Positions 43,887 to 53,121 of a stretch of 64,000 nt of DNA are shown here, one piece after another. A program made the translations under genes and the position numbers. Each line of letters starts with the position of its first letter. The first letter of the stretch is position 1. Source of the stretch: Pseudomonas viridiflava (lineage in GTDB: Bacteria > Pseudomonadota > Gammaproteobacteria > Pseudomonadales > Pseudomonadaceae); contig UVIF01000001.1 in assembly GCA_900596015.1 (NCBI GenBank), positions 700,513 to 764,512 on the forward strand, given 5' to 3'. Under the pieces are notes generated by a model, which was not told where the DNA came from, searched no databases, and saw only the letters and a program-made list of their open reading frames with translations.

Positions 43887-45089
43887 TCAAACCCGCTCGA
43901 TCGCCAACGCCAGCCCCTGCCCTACCCCCACACACATCGTCGCCAGCCCGCGCTTGCCGCCACTTTTTTCCAACTGGTGCAGCGCGGTCAGCACCAGCCG
44001 CGCGCCGCTCATGCCCAGCGGGTGGCCCAAGGCAATCGCCCCACCGTTGGGATTGACCTGCGCCGCGTCGTCCGCCAGCCCCAGCTCGCGCAGCACGGCC
44101 AGGCCCTGGCTGGCGAACGCTTCGTTGAGCTCGATCACGTCGAAGTCCTCGACGGTCAGGTTCAGGCGTTCGAGCAATTTGCGCACCGCCGGTACCGGAC
44201 CGACGCCCATGACCCGCGGTGCTACGCCGGCACTGGCCATGCCCAGCACCCGGCCACGCGCCGTCAGGCCATGCTTCTGCACTGCCTCGGCACTGGCGAG
44301 AATCATTGCGGCGGCGCCGTCGTTGACACCCGAAGCATTGCCTGCGGTCACGCTCTTGTCGGCGCCGTTGACCGGCTTGAGCCTGGCCAGGGTTTCCAGG
44401 GTGGTATCGGCACGTGGATGCTCGTCCTGCTCGACCACGGTTTCGCCCTTCTTGCCCGGAATGCGCACCGGTACGATTTCTTCGGCGAAGAAGCCCGCTG
44501 CCTGGGCAGCAGCGGTGCGCTGCTGACTGCGCACGGCGAAGGCGTCCTGGTCCTCACGGGAGACCCGGTAATCGTCGGCCACGTTATCGGCCGTCTGCGG
44601 CATCGCATCCACGCCATAGTGGGCTTTCATCAGCGGGTTGATGAAGCGCCAACCGATGGTGGTGTCTTCCAGCTTCATGTTGCGGGAGAACCCGGCATCG
44701 GCCTTGCCCATGACGAAAGGCGCGCGTGACATCGATTCAACGCCACCGGCAATCGCCAGCTCCATTTCACCACTGGCGATGGCGCGGAACGCTGTGCCCA
44801 CCGCGTCCATGCCCGAGGCGCACAAGCGGTTGAGGGTCACGCCGGGCACGCCCTCGGGCAACCCGGCCAGCAGCAGTGCCATGCGCGCCACGTTGCGGTT
44901 GTCTTCGCCCGCCTGGTTGGCACACCCCATGAACACTTCGTCGACCTGCGCCCAATCCACCGTCGGGTTGCGCTCGAGCAACGCCTTGATCGGTACGGCG
45001 GCGAGGTCATCGGCACGAACGTTGGCCAGGCTGCCACCAAAGCGACCAATCGGTGTACGCACCGCATCGCAAATGAATACGTCACGCAT
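43887..45089 (-). CDS. pcaF: PcaF, 3-oxoadipyl-CoA thiolase
   Basis: The protein is 400 residues. The thiolase active site is complete: nucleophile C90 in [13 protein letters not shown]356 in [11 protein letters not shown], and C386 in CVGVGQG. It splits 3-oxoadipyl-CoA into succinyl-CoA and acetyl-CoA. The frame also opens one codon earlier (45092), inside the pcaJ stop; I prefer 45089 because the GGGAG site then has better spacing and the protein begins MRDVFICDA as in P. putida. It follows pcaIJ directly, so pcaIJF are one unit here. Confidence 0.95.
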   Translation of the reverse strand: MRDVFICDAVRTPIGRFGGSLANVRADDLAAVPIKALLERNPTVDWAQVDEVFMGCANQAGEDNRNVARMALLLAGLPEGVPGVTLNRLCASGMDAVGTAFRAIASGEMELAIAGGVESMSRAPFVMGKADAGFSRNMKLEDTTIGWRFINPLMKAHYGVDAMPQTADNVADDYRVSREDQDAFAVRSQQRTAAAQAAGFFAEEIVPVRIPGKKGETVVEQDEHPRADTTLETLARLKPVNGADKSVTAGNASGVNDGAAAMILASAEAVQKHGLTARGRVLGMASAGVAPRVMGVGPVPAVRKLLERLNLTVEDFDVIELNEAFASQGLAVLRELGLADDAAQVNPNGGAIALGHPLGMSGARLVLTALHQLEKSGGKRGLATMCVGVGQGLALAIERV

Positions 45090-45868
45090 CATGCTTCTCC
45101 CGGTGCCTGGCCGTGGGCGGCCGCAGTGCGGGCCTCCAATGCGCGCAGGGCGTCCAGTTCGGTGGCGTCGGGCTCGGCCGTGGTCTGCACGTCGTCGGCG
45201 AAGCGGACCGGCCAGCCAGTGGCCGCGCTGATCTGCTCGCGGGTCACGCCGGGGTGAATGGAGGTGACCACGAATTCGTTGGAACCGGCTTCAGGTTCCA
45301 TGATGCACAGGTCGGTGATGATCCCCACCGGCCCCTGTCCCGGCAGGCCCAGGCGCTTGCGTGACTCGCCGCCTTCACCGTGGCCGACCGAGGTGACAAA
45401 ATCGAGCTTCTCGACGAAGCTGCGGTGCGACTGCTTGAGAATGATCAACACGCTCTTGGCGGAACCGGCGATTTCCGGCGCCCCACCAGCGCCCGGAAGG
45501 CGGACCTTGGGCTGGTGGTAGTCGCCCACCACCGTGGTGTTGATGTTGCCGAAACGGTCGACCTGGGCGGCGCCGAGGAAGCCGACATCGATGCGTCCGC
45601 CTTGCAGCCAGTAGCGAAAGATTTCACCGGTGGGCACGACGGTGTCGGCGGTTTCCGCCAGCTCGCCATCGCCGATGGACAAGGGCAGCACAGTGGGTTT
45701 AGCGCCAATCGGACCGGATTCGTAGATGAGCACCACGTCCGGCGAGGAGGTCAGACGGGCCAGGTTGGCGGCCTTGGACGGCAAGCCGATGCCGACGAAG
45801 CAGACCGCACCGTTGCGCAGGCGCCGCGCGGCGGCGACGGTCATCATTTCATTGGTGGAGTAAGTCAT
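45089..45868 (-). CDS. pcaJ: PcaJ, 3-oxoadipate CoA-transferase beta subunit
   Basis: The protein is 259 residues, homologous to succinyl-CoA:3-oxoacid CoA-transferase subunit B. The likely catalytic glutamate is E50 in [10 protein letters not shown], and the family phrase [26 protein letters not shown] lies near residue 90. With PcaI it moves CoA from succinyl-CoA to 3-oxoadipate. The ATG at 45868 overlaps the pcaI stop by four bases (ATGA); the extended frame to 46756 is an artefact over pcaI. The final stop overlaps the first ATG of pcaF. Confidence 0.94.
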   Translation of the reverse strand: MTYSTNEMMTVAAARRLRNGAVCFVGIGLPSKAANLARLTSSPDVVLIYESGPIGAKPTVLPLSIGDGELAETADTVVPTGEIFRYWLQGGRIDVGFLGAAQVDRFGNINTTVVGDYHQPKVRLPGAGGAPEIAGSAKSVLIILKQSHRSFVEKLDFVTSVGHGEGGESRKRLGLPGQGPVGIITDLCIMEPEAGSNEFVVTSIHPGVTREQISAATGWPVRFADDVQTTAEPDATELDALRALEARTAAAHGQAPGEA

Positions 45869-46725
45869 GGGGTCACCTGCGCTGCGCTGGCCAGTTTGGC
45901 CCGGTATTCGCTGAAGTCCTGGGTGCCGCGGATGTAGGTGTCGATCCAGGCGGTAAAGGTCTGCCGGTCTCGCGCGATAGGGTCCCAGGCCTGGTAGAAC
46001 ACGTTGTCGCGCTCGGTGTAGCCGTGGGCGTAGGACGGATGTGCCCCACCCGGTACGTGGCAGACCGCAGTCAGTGCCCAGGTTGGCAGTACACAGGCGT
46101 TCATGGGGGCCTGCAGGTCGTCGACGATTTCCTCCACCGTGACGATGCAGCGCTTGGCGGCCAAGGCGGCCTCCTTCTGCACGCCGAGGATGCCCCACAG
46201 CAGTACGTTGCCCTTGCGGTCGGCTTTCTGCGCATGGATCACCGTGACATCGGGGCGCACCGACGGCACCGCTGCCAGCACTTCGCCGGTGAAGGGGCAG
46301 GTAACTGTCTTGATCAGCGGGTTGACCTTGGGCAGATCGGAGCCGGCGTAGGCCCGCAGGACCGCGAACGGAAGACCCGAGGCACCCGCCACGTAGGCAT
46401 TGGCCAGGTCGGCATGGCTGTGTTCTTCGATCTCCAGCGGCTGGGGCCACTGCTTCTCGACGGCATCGCGCAGCCGATGCAGCGAACCGACACCGGGGTT
46501 GCCGCCCCACGAGAAGATCAACTTGCGAGCGCAACCGGCGCCGATCAACTGATCGTAGATCAGGTCGGGGGTCATGCGGACCAGCGTCAGGTCTTTCTTG
46601 CCTTGACGAATGATCTCGTGACCTGCAGCGGTTGGAATCAGGTGGGTGAAGCCTTCGAGCGCGATGGTGTCGCCATCGTTGACGAATTGCTTCACCGCAT
46701 CGGTAAGCGACAGGATTGCAGCCAT
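45865..46725 (-). CDS. pcaI: PcaI, 3-oxoadipate CoA-transferase alpha subunit
   Basis: The protein is 286 residues. It has the CoA-transferase subunit A hallmarks DGDTIALEGFTHLIPTAAGHEIIRQGKKDLTLVRMTPD near residues 17-55, CARKLIFSWGGNPGVGSLHRLRDAVEK, and DVTVIHAQKADRKGNV. It pairs with PcaJ to activate 3-oxoadipate. The ATG at 46725 has GAGGAG with a ten-base gap; upstream in-frame starts pass through the PcaR operator and are rejected. Its promoter region carries the same bipartite PcaR box as pcaR. Confidence 0.94.
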   Translation of the reverse strand: MAAILSLTDAVKQFVNDGDTIALEGFTHLIPTAAGHEIIRQGKKDLTLVRMTPDLIYDQLIGAGCARKLIFSWGGNPGVGSLHRLRDAVEKQWPQPLEIEEHSHADLANAYVAGASGLPFAVLRAYAGSDLPKVNPLIKTVTCPFTGEVLAAVPSVRPDVTVIHAQKADRKGNVLLWGILGVQKEAALAAKRCIVTVEEIVDDLQAPMNACVLPTWALTAVCHVPGGAHPSYAHGYTERDNVFYQAWDPIARDRQTFTAWIDTYIRGTQDFSEYRAKLASAAQVTP

Positions 46726-46810
46726 GTGGGCAGGACTCCTCGATACTGTGAGCCATCTTGTTTGAATGAAGCTGGCATACAGGTTAGGACGCCAGCCCCT
46801 CACGAACAAT

Positions 46811-46842
46811 CCGATTATCGACTATTCGTTCGATAATCGAAC
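46811..46842 (-). promoter_or_regulatory. Bipartite PcaR operator of pcaI
   Basis: CGATTATCG at 46812-46820 and CGATAATCG at 46831-46839 lie 19 bases apart centre to centre. The second is in GTTCGATAATCGAAC, near the published PcaR consensus GTTCGATAATCGCAC. They lie about 85-130 bases upstream of the pcaI start. Confidence 0.88.
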
Positions 46843-46858
46843 TGTTCAGCGGCATGCT

Positions 46859-48205
46859 TCAGGTAGCGTCGGCGTGGCTGACCCGGCTCTTGATCAACAA
46901 GGCCACGGTGGCCAGCACGGCAGGGACGACCAGCGCAGTCAGTACCTGCTCGAAATTCCAGCCCAGGCCGAGCAGTGTCGCGCCCATCCAGGCGCCCAGG
47001 ATCGCGCCGAAACGACCGATGCCCAGCATCCACGACACACCAGTGGCGCGCCCCTGCGTCGGGTAGAACCGCGCGGCCAGCGACGGCATCGCCGACTGCG
47101 CACCGTTGACGCACATCCCGGCGATCAGCACCAACGTCGCCAGCACTGTGATGTTGCCCAGGCTTTGCCCCACTGCGTAGGCGAATACGCCAGCCAGCAG
47201 GTAGAACGTGGCAATGACTTTGTGCGGGTTGAAACGGTCCATCGCCCAGCCCACGCCCACGGCACTCAGTACGCCGCCGAACTGGAACAGCGCGCCGATG
47301 AAGGCGGCCTGCTCGAGGCTCGCGCCGCTGTCGCGCATCAGCGTCGGCAGCCAGCTGGTCAACAGGTAGACGATCACCAGGCCCATGAAGTAAGTCAGCC
47401 AGAGCAGCAAGGTGCCGGCACGGTAGGTGCCCGAAAAGATCACCGCCAGGACGTTGCTCGCTTTGACGGTTTTCTGTTCGGGCACGCTGAAACGCTCGGC
47501 CCGCGCCACTTGCTCAGGGTCGATCGGTGCAAGGGTGCGACGGATTTTTTCCACGCTTTTGTTGCGTACCACCAGGTACCGCGCCGACTCGGGCAGCCAG
47601 ACCATCAGCACCACCGCCAGCAACAGCGGCAACACCCCGCCGAGCAACAGCAGGCTGTGCCAACCGAAGGCAGGAATCAGCTTGGCGGACATGAACCCGC
47701 CACCGGCCATGCCCAGGTTGAAACCGCAGAACATGCTGGTCACCAGCAGCGAGCGAAAGCGTTCAGGGGTGTATTCGGACAACAATGTGGTGGCGTTGGG
47801 CATACCCGCACCTAGTCCCAACCCGGTGAGAAAGCGCAGGATCAGCAGTTGATCGACGTTGCTGCTGTAGGCCGATGCCAGGCTGAACCCGCCAAACACC
47901 AGCACTGCCCCAACCAGCACCAGCTTGCGCCCGAAGCGGTCGGCCAAGGGCCCGGAGCCCAGCGCGCCGAACACCATACCAATGAGCGCGGCACTCATCA
48001 CCGGCCCGAGGCTGGCCCGGTCGATGCCCCACTCCTGCGACAGCGCCGGCGCGATGAAGCCCATGGCGGCGGTGTCCAGGCCATCCAGAAAGACGATCAG
48101 GAAACACAGGATGACCACACGCCATTGGTAGCGCGACAGCGGTCGGTCGTTGATCAGGGTCTGCACATCCAGGCACACCCCTGCAGCGTTGGCAGGTCTG
48201 TTCAT
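46859..48205 (-). CDS. pcaK: PcaK, 4-hydroxybenzoate/protocatechuate MFS transporter
   Basis: The protein is 448 residues with twelve membrane helices and belongs to the aromatic acid:H+ symporter family. The FLDGLDTAAMGFIAP motif near residue 42 carries the conserved D-G-x-D. GPLADRFGRK near residue 90 and LRFLTGLGLGAGMPNATTLLSEY follow. It imports 4-hydroxybenzoate and helps chemotaxis to aromatic acids in P. putida. I chose the ATG at 48205, which aligns with PcaK; the ATG at 48220 is less likely. No Shine-Dalgarno is seen, replaced by an A-rich motif. It lies downstream of pcaR. Confidence 0.93.
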   Translation of the reverse strand: MNRPANAAGVCLDVQTLINDRPLSRYQWRVVILCFLIVFLDGLDTAAMGFIAPALSQEWGIDRASLGPVMSAALIGMVFGALGSGPLADRFGRKLVLVGAVLVFGGFSLASAYSSNVDQLLILRFLTGLGLGAGMPNATTLLSEYTPERFRSLLVTSMFCGFNLGMAGGGFMSAKLIPAFGWHSLLLLGGVLPLLLAVVLMVWLPESARYLVVRNKSVEKIRRTLAPIDPEQVARAERFSVPEQKTVKASNVLAVIFSGTYRAGTLLLWLTYFMGLVIVYLLTSWLPTLMRDSGASLEQAAFIGALFQFGGVLSAVGVGWAMDRFNPHKVIATFYLLAGVFAYAVGQSLGNITVLATLVLIAGMCVNGAQSAMPSLAARFYPTQGRATGVSWMLGIGRFGAILGAWMGATLLGLGWNFEQVLTALVVPAVLATVALLIKSRVSHADAT

Positions 48206-48216
48206 TATTGTTCTTG
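48206..48216 (-). promoter_or_regulatory. A-rich AAnAAn motif at the pcaK start
   Basis: On the minus strand AAGAACAATAA directly precedes the pcaK ATG in the place of the ribosome binding site, a match to the Hfq/Crc target pattern. Confidence 0.6.
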
Positions 48217-48324
48217 TCATTGTAGTTATTGGGGAAAGACGGGCACATCGACACATGCCTGAGCAGTCGATGCGATGGACATTAGTCAGCCCGCCCCGGC
48301 CCGGTCAATCGGACGCCTGCAGAT

Positions 48325-48343
48325 GTGTGCGGTCACCGCACAC
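48325..48343. other. Hairpin between pcaR and pcaK
   Basis: GTGTGCGG pairs with CCGCACAC around a three-base loop TCA. There is no T-run, so it may be a weak pause or RNA-processing site between pcaR and pcaK rather than a full terminator. Confidence 0.5.
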
Positions 48344-48369
48344 TGCAATGCCGCGCGGGCCTGCACGGT

Positions 48370-49239
48370 TCAAGCGAACAGTTGCGCACTCAAGTCGCGA
48401 CTTGCCGCCAGCATGATCGGCAGGAAGCGTTGCTCCAGTTCCGCCCGTGTCACCCGCCCGGCGTGGGTGCTGACGTTGAGCGCGGCCAGCACCTGCCCCG
48501 ATGCGTCGTACACCGGCACGGCAATTGAACGCAGGCCCTGTTCCAGCTCCTGATCGACGATGCACCACCCCTGCTGGCGGACCCGCTCCAGACATTCGAG
48601 AAGCGTTACCTTGCTGGTCAAGGTGCGGCTTGTCTTGGGTGCAAGGTCGGTGTGCTGCAGGTATTCGTGCAAAGAGGCGTCGTCGAGCGCGGCGAGCAAT
48701 ATACGGCCCATGGAGGTGCAATACGCCGGCAGCCGGCCGCCCACCGACAGGTCCACGGAGATCAGCCGTTGGGTCGTGGCCGAGCGTGCGATGTAGAGAA
48801 TGTCGTCGCCTTCGAGGGTGGCCATGTTGCAGGCTTCGTGCAACTGCTCGCTCATGCGATCCAGGTACGGTTGTGCCGACACCGCCAGGGGCGTGGATGA
48901 CAGGTAGGCATGCCCCAGGGTCAGGACCTTGGGCAGCAGCGAATAGGTGCGCCCATCGGTGGTGGCGTAGCCCAACTTGATCAGCGTATGCAGGCAGCGC
49001 CTTACGGCGGCGCGCGGAATTTCGGTGCGGTGGCTGATCTGCGCAATGGTCAGGTGTCGCTTGCGCTCCTGGAACGCCTGCACCACCGCCAGCCCGCGGG
49101 CCAACGAGGTCATGAAGTCGGGATCACCGGTAAACGCCTGGATACGCTTGGCCGGCGATGCGACGATCGGCGGAGCCAGAGAGCTGAACGCCGTTCGCTG
49201 AGGCGCTGTCGAGCCTGCCGGTGGAGTGTGTTCGTTCAT
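48370..49239 (-). CDS. pcaR: PcaR, IclR-family activator of the pca regulon
   Basis: The protein is 289 residues, with an IclR winged HTH (SLARGLAVVQAFQERKRHLTIAQISHRTEIPRAAVRRCLHTL, residues about 45-86) and an IclR effector domain containing LGYATTDGRTYSLLPKVLTLGHAYLSS and GGRLPAYCTSMGRILLAA. In P. putida it responds to 3-oxoadipate and activates pca genes while repressing itself. The ATG at 49239 has GAGGG at about eight bases. The upstream region has a bipartite PcaR box identical in layout to that of pcaI. Confidence 0.94.
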   Translation of the reverse strand: MNEHTPPAGSTAPQRTAFSSLAPPIVASPAKRIQAFTGDPDFMTSLARGLAVVQAFQERKRHLTIAQISHRTEIPRAAVRRCLHTLIKLGYATTDGRTYSLLPKVLTLGHAYLSSTPLAVSAQPYLDRMSEQLHEACNMATLEGDDILYIARSATTQRLISVDLSVGGRLPAYCTSMGRILLAALDDASLHEYLQHTDLAPKTSRTLTSKVTLLECLERVRQQGWCIVDQELEQGLRSIAVPVYDASGQVLAALNVSTHAGRVTRAELEQRFLPIMLAASRDLSAQLFA

Positions 49240-49273
49240 CGTACTGCCCTCTGGATGCTTCGGAACCTATCGA

Positions 49274-49307
49274 GGGCGATTATCGAACCAGCGGGCGATA
49301 ATCGCAA
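49274..49307 (-). promoter_or_regulatory. Bipartite PcaR operator of pcaR
   Basis: CGATTATCG at 49277-49285 and CGATAATCG at 49296-49304 again lie 19 bases apart, 38-66 bases upstream of the pcaR start. On the minus strand the nearer copy reads GGTTCGATAATCGCCC. Confidence 0.88.
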
Positions 49308-49516
49308 ACCTGCAGCATGGGGGCTTAGTGGGCCGTGCTGAAACTTATCGCTGTTTTCGCTTTCTCAACCCTGTATCGAGTGACGCGATACCTATTCGAG
49401 AACAGGCCTGCGTGCCCCGTTGACGCCGCGACTCGCTACAATGCGGTCGCCGACCGGCATGTCGCTTATGAAGCCCTATCAGCGGTTTCAATTTTCCAAT
49501 TATCAGAGTATTGAAT

Positions 49517-49717
49517 GTGACGAAAGACGAACTGCGCGCGCAACTGGAGCGCCAGGAACAACGTTACAAGGAAGTCTACGGTGGCGAGATCACCACTTAC
49601 GCCGCTCAGCCGGAACCCGAACGCAAGCCATGGCGCAAACGCGCCAGCATTGTCGACCTGGCGTTTCAGGAAGAAATCCAGAAGATCGAAAAAGACCTGC
49701 AACAACAGAACGCCTGA
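49517..49717 (+). CDS. Small charged hypothetical protein
   Basis: The protein is 66 residues (68 from a TTG at 49511). It is strongly charged and helical: [22 protein letters not shown] at the start, [19 protein letters not shown] at the end, so a short coiled coil is likely. I choose the GTG at 49517; a clear ribosome binding site is missing for either start. It has no motif I recognise but its composition is strongly protein-like. A hairpin follows the stop. Confidence 0.6.
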   Translation: MTKDELRAQLERQEQRYKEVYGGEITTYAAQPEPERKPWRKRASIVDLAFQEEIQKIEKDLQQQNA

Positions 49718-49720
49718 CAC

Positions 49721-49759
49721 TGACGTGGCCTGGTGCGCTGCGCACGCCAGGCCACGTCA
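49721..49759 (+). terminator. Hairpin after the small charged protein gene
   Basis: TGACGTGGCCTGG pairs with CCAGGCCACGTCA, with a smaller inner stem TGCG/CGCA. It lies three bases after the stop. It has no U-run, so it could be a Rho-type or RNA-stabilising end. Confidence 0.55.
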
Positions 49760-50014
49760 ATTGCCTTCAAAAATGCGTCACTGGACGACAGATTTCATAC
49801 GCTTGTTTGAATTATTCCGGGCAATGTGCAAGACCCTGCCCTTGAGTGATAGCCCGAATTTTCGGGGCTAAGGTCCCTGCTGCAAAGGCGCCAGCCTCTG
49901 CCACTGCCTGCCGCGCATTGGAAAAGCGGACCCACCGGTCAGCGCCTGGGGGGTCATAACGCGTCGATTTCTGGCATAATCGCGCCCCCTCAATGGCCCG
50001 GTCACAAAACCTTC

Positions 50015-51487
50015 ATGATCGAATTATTCAGCGCACTGGATGCGTGGGTGTTGGTCAGCCTGTTCTTAGCGCTGGCGTTTGTTCTCACCTTCGAATTCAT
50101 CAACGGCTTTCATGACACCGCCAATGCGGTGGCCACAGTCATCTACACCAAGGCGATGCCGCCGCACCTGGCCGTGTTCCTGTCCGGTATCTTCAACTTC
50201 CTCGGCGTGCTGCTGGGCGGCGTCGGCGTGGCCTACGCGATCGTCCACCTGCTGCCGGTGGAGTTGCTGATCAACGTCAACACCGGGCATGGCCTGGCCA
50301 TGGTGTTCTCGCTGCTGGCCGCGGCCATTACCTGGAACCTGGGCACCTGGTATTTCGGCATTCCAGCTTCGAGTTCGCACACCCTGATCGGCTCGATCCT
50401 GGGTGTGGGTCTGGCCAATGCCTTGATCAACGACATCCCCTTGGGCGATGGCGTCAACTGGCAGAAGGCAATCGATATCGGCGCCTCGCTGGTGTTCTCG
50501 CCCATCGCCGGCTTCGTGGCCGCGGCCCTGGTGCTGATCGGCCTGAAATGGTGGCGTCCGGCGTCCAAGATGCACAAGACTCCGGAGCAGCGCCGCAAGC
50601 TGGACGACAAGAAGCATCCGCCGTTCTGGAATCGGCTGGTGCTGGTGTTGTCGGCCATGGCCGTGAGTTTCGTGCACGGTTCCAACGATGGCCAGAAGGG
50701 CATTGGCCTGATCATGCTGGTGTTGATCGGTATCGTCCCGCAACAGTTCGTGCTGGACCTGAACGCGACCACCTACCAGATCGAGCGTACCCGCGACGCT
50801 ACCCAGCACCTGAGCCAGTTCTACCAGCGCAACCAGGCCACCCTGGGTGAGTTCCTGGCGTTGGGCAAGGCTCAGCAAGGCGATCTGCCGGAGAAATTCA
50901 GCTGCAACCCGCAGCAGACCGAACCTACCATCGCAGCGCTGCTGAGCACGCTTGAAGGTGTTGCCGACTACCATTCGCTGGCAGCCGAACGTCGCATCGA
51001 AGTGCGTCGCTACCTGCTCTGCCTGGATGACACGGCGAAAAAGGTTGGCAAGCTGCCAGCGCTGGAACCTCGCGAGAAATCCGATCTCGAGAAGCTGCGC
51101 AAAGACCTGACCGCCACTACCGAATATTCGCCGTTCTGGGTAATCCTGGCGGTGGCCCTGGCCTTGGGCACCGGCACCATGGTCGGCTGGAAACGCGTAG
51201 TGCTGACCATCGGCGAAAAAATCGGCAAGCAGGGCATGACCTACGCCCAGGGCATGTCGGCGCAGATCGTTACCGCTTGCGCCATCGGCGCGGCCAACGT
51301 GTTCAGCCTGCCCGTGTCGACCACGCATATCCTGTCTTCAGGCGTGGCCGGCACCATGGTAGCCAACAAGAGTGGGCTGCAAGGTGGCACGGTCCGCACG
51401 ATCATGCTGGCATGGGTGTTGACTCTGCCCGCCTCCATGGGCCTGGCGGCTGGACTGTTCTGGTTGGCGAGCCAACTGGTCGGGTAA
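50015..51487 (+). CDS. pitA: Low-affinity inorganic phosphate transporter (PitA type)
   Basis: The protein is 490 residues with about ten membrane helices in two PHO4 repeats: GFHDTANAVATVIYTKAMPPHLAV near residue 31 and, in the second half, GSNDGQKGIGLIMLVL near residue 225, both carrying the conserved D-phosphate motif. ASSSHTLIGSILG and, near the end, VSTTHILSSGVAGTM complete the repeats. It imports metal-phosphate with protons. The ATG at 50015 has no strong ribosome binding site. A terminator follows the stop. Confidence 0.92.
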   Translation: MIELFSALDAWVLVSLFLALAFVLTFEFINGFHDTANAVATVIYTKAMPPHLAVFLSGIFNFLGVLLGGVGVAYAIVHLLPVELLINVNTGHGLAMVFSLLAAAITWNLGTWYFGIPASSSHTLIGSILGVGLANALINDIPLGDGVNWQKAIDIGASLVFSPIAGFVAAALVLIGLKWWRPASKMHKTPEQRRKLDDKKHPPFWNRLVLVLSAMAVSFVHGSNDGQKGIGLIMLVLIGIVPQQFVLDLNATTYQIERTRDATQHLSQFYQRNQATLGEFLALGKAQQGDLPEKFSCNPQQTEPTIAALLSTLEGVADYHSLAAERRIEVRRYLLCLDDTAKKVGKLPALEPREKSDLEKLRKDLTATTEYSPFWVILAVALALGTGTMVGWKRVVLTIGEKIGKQGMTYAQGMSAQIVTACAIGAANVFSLPVSTTHILSSGVAGTMVANKSGLQGGTVRTIMLAWVLTLPASMGLAAGLFWLASQLVG

Positions 51488-51502
51488 GCACCGAGCGACC
51501 GC

Positions 51503-51536
51503 TGCAAAAAAAGGCGCCCGCGGGCGCCTTTTTGCA
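51503..51536. terminator. Bidirectional terminator between pitA and the HerA-like gene
   Basis: A GC-rich palindrome, AGGCGCCCG/CGGGCGCCT, is flanked by A7 on the left and T5 on the right, so it can terminate both pitA and the convergent HerA-like gene. Confidence 0.92.
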
Positions 51537-51557
51537 TGGCCGGCAAAACCCTCTACG

Positions 51558-53030
51558 CTATTTGCGCTTGCTGCCGCCGAGCAAAGACCCCATCAAACCG
51601 CGAACCAACTGGCGACCGAACTGGTTGGCAGCCTGGCGCATCGCCGACTTCAATGCCTGCCCCGCAGCGCCACTGAGAAACTCACCGGCCTTGTCGGCCA
51701 GGCTTGGCGCGAGCGGCTGTACGGGGTCGGCGGCGGGCGCCAGTTTGCGCGCGGTCAGCAGTTCATAGGCGGACTCGCGATCCACGGGCTGATCGTAGCG
51801 CCCGGCCAGTGCGGAGCCGCGAACCACGGCGGCCCGCTCGGCATCCGTCAGCGGACCGATACGCGACTGCGGCGGCGCGATCGAGACACGCCGGACCATC
51901 GCCGGGGTGCCTTTCTCTTCCAGCGTTCCGACCAAGGCCTCGCCGGTGCCCAGCTCGGTGAGCACCGCCAGGCTGTCGAACGCGGGGTTGGGGCGGAAAC
52001 CTTCGGCAACCGCCTTGAGCGCTTTCTGCTCTCGAGCGGTGAACGCCCGCAGACCGTGCTGGATGCGCAAGCCGAGCTGGGCCAGTACCGCATCGGGCAG
52101 GTCACTGGGCGACTGGGTGACGAAGTACACGCCGACGCCCTTGGAGCGGATCAGTCGCACCACTTGCTCCAGGCGATCTTGCAGGGCCTTGGGTGTGCCG
52201 TTGAACAACAGGTGGGCTTCGTCGAAAAACAGTGCCAGCAACGGCTTGTCGGCATCGCCGCGCTCGGGCAATTGCTCGAACAGCTCAGCCAGCAGCCACA
52301 GCAGGAACGTGGCGTAGACTTTCGGCGCCTCGTGCACCAGGCGGCTGGCGTCGAGCAAATGGATGCGACCACGGCCGTCGGCGTCCGGGTGCAGAATGTC
52401 TTCCAGGCGCAACGCCGGCTCACCGAACAGCGCCTCGGCGCCCTGCTGCTCCAGCGTGGCAAGGCGGCGCAACAGGGCCTGGCTCGAGCCCGTGGTCATC
52501 AGCGCGCTGTCGTCACCGAGCAGCTCTGGGTTGTCCCGGAGGTGGTTGAGCAGCGCCTTGAGATCCTTGAGGTCGAGCAGCAGCAAGCCTTCGCGGTCGG
52601 CTACCTTGAAGGCGGCGTACAGCGCGGACTGTTGGCTGTCGGTGAGTTCCAGCAAGCTGCCCAGCAGCAGCGGTCCCATTTCGCTCAGCGTGGTACGCAA
52701 CGGATGGCCGGATTGCCCATGGATGTCCCAGAGGGTGACCGGACAGGCCTGAGCGCGGTAATCCAGCCATGGCATCTGCGCAATCCGCTCGGCGATCTTG
52801 CCCTGCGGATTGCCGCTGGCGCCGAGGCCGCACAGATCGCCTTTGATATCGGCGGCAAACACCGCCACTCCGGCCTCGCTGAAAGCCTCGGCCAGGCGCT
52901 GCAGGGTGACCGTCTTGCCGGTTCCGGTGGCGCCGGCAATCAAACCGTGGCGGTTGGCCAGGCGCAGGTCCAGGCCCACTGGCTCACCGCTGGAATCGGC
53001 ACCGAACAATACGTGTCGGGCATCCGTCAT
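51558..53030 (-). CDS. HerA-like ATPase (DUF853 family)
   Basis: The protein is 490 residues. The P-loop GATGTGKT lies at residues 33-40 and the Walker B segment LALFFDEAHLLF near residue 268. VRLIRSKGVGVYFVTQSPSDLP follows as the arginine-finger region. It belongs to the HerA/FtsK-like 'helicase HerA-like C-terminal' (DUF853) family; such proteins may translocate DNA, but the cellular role in Pseudomonas is unproven. The C-terminal tail is basic and glycine-rich. The ATG at 53030 has AGAGGTG upstream. It is monocistronic. Confidence 0.88.
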   Translation of the reverse strand: MTDARHVLFGADSSGEPVGLDLRLANRHGLIAGATGTGKTVTLQRLAEAFSEAGVAVFAADIKGDLCGLGASGNPQGKIAERIAQMPWLDYRAQACPVTLWDIHGQSGHPLRTTLSEMGPLLLGSLLELTDSQQSALYAAFKVADREGLLLLDLKDLKALLNHLRDNPELLGDDSALMTTGSSQALLRRLATLEQQGAEALFGEPALRLEDILHPDADGRGRIHLLDASRLVHEAPKVYATFLLWLLAELFEQLPERGDADKPLLALFFDEAHLLFNGTPKALQDRLEQVVRLIRSKGVGVYFVTQSPSDLPDAVLAQLGLRIQHGLRAFTAREQKALKAVAEGFRPNPAFDSLAVLTELGTGEALVGTLEEKGTPAMVRRVSIAPPQSRIGPLTDAERAAVVRGSALAGRYDQPVDRESAYELLTARKLAPAADPVQPLAPSLADKAGEFLSGAAGQALKSAMRQAANQFGRQLVRGLMGSLLGGSKRK

Positions 53031-53121
53031 CTTGCACCTCTGCTGTTATTCAATGAAGCATGGCCCAGCGTAATGCCAAATCGGCCGGTGTGCAGGAAAA
53101 AATCCTGGGTGAATCAGTGCC

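Noticed and set aside
45869..46756. Long N-terminal extension of pcaJ
   Set aside because: It is an out-of-frame reading of pcaI; the pcaJ start overlaps the pcaI stop.
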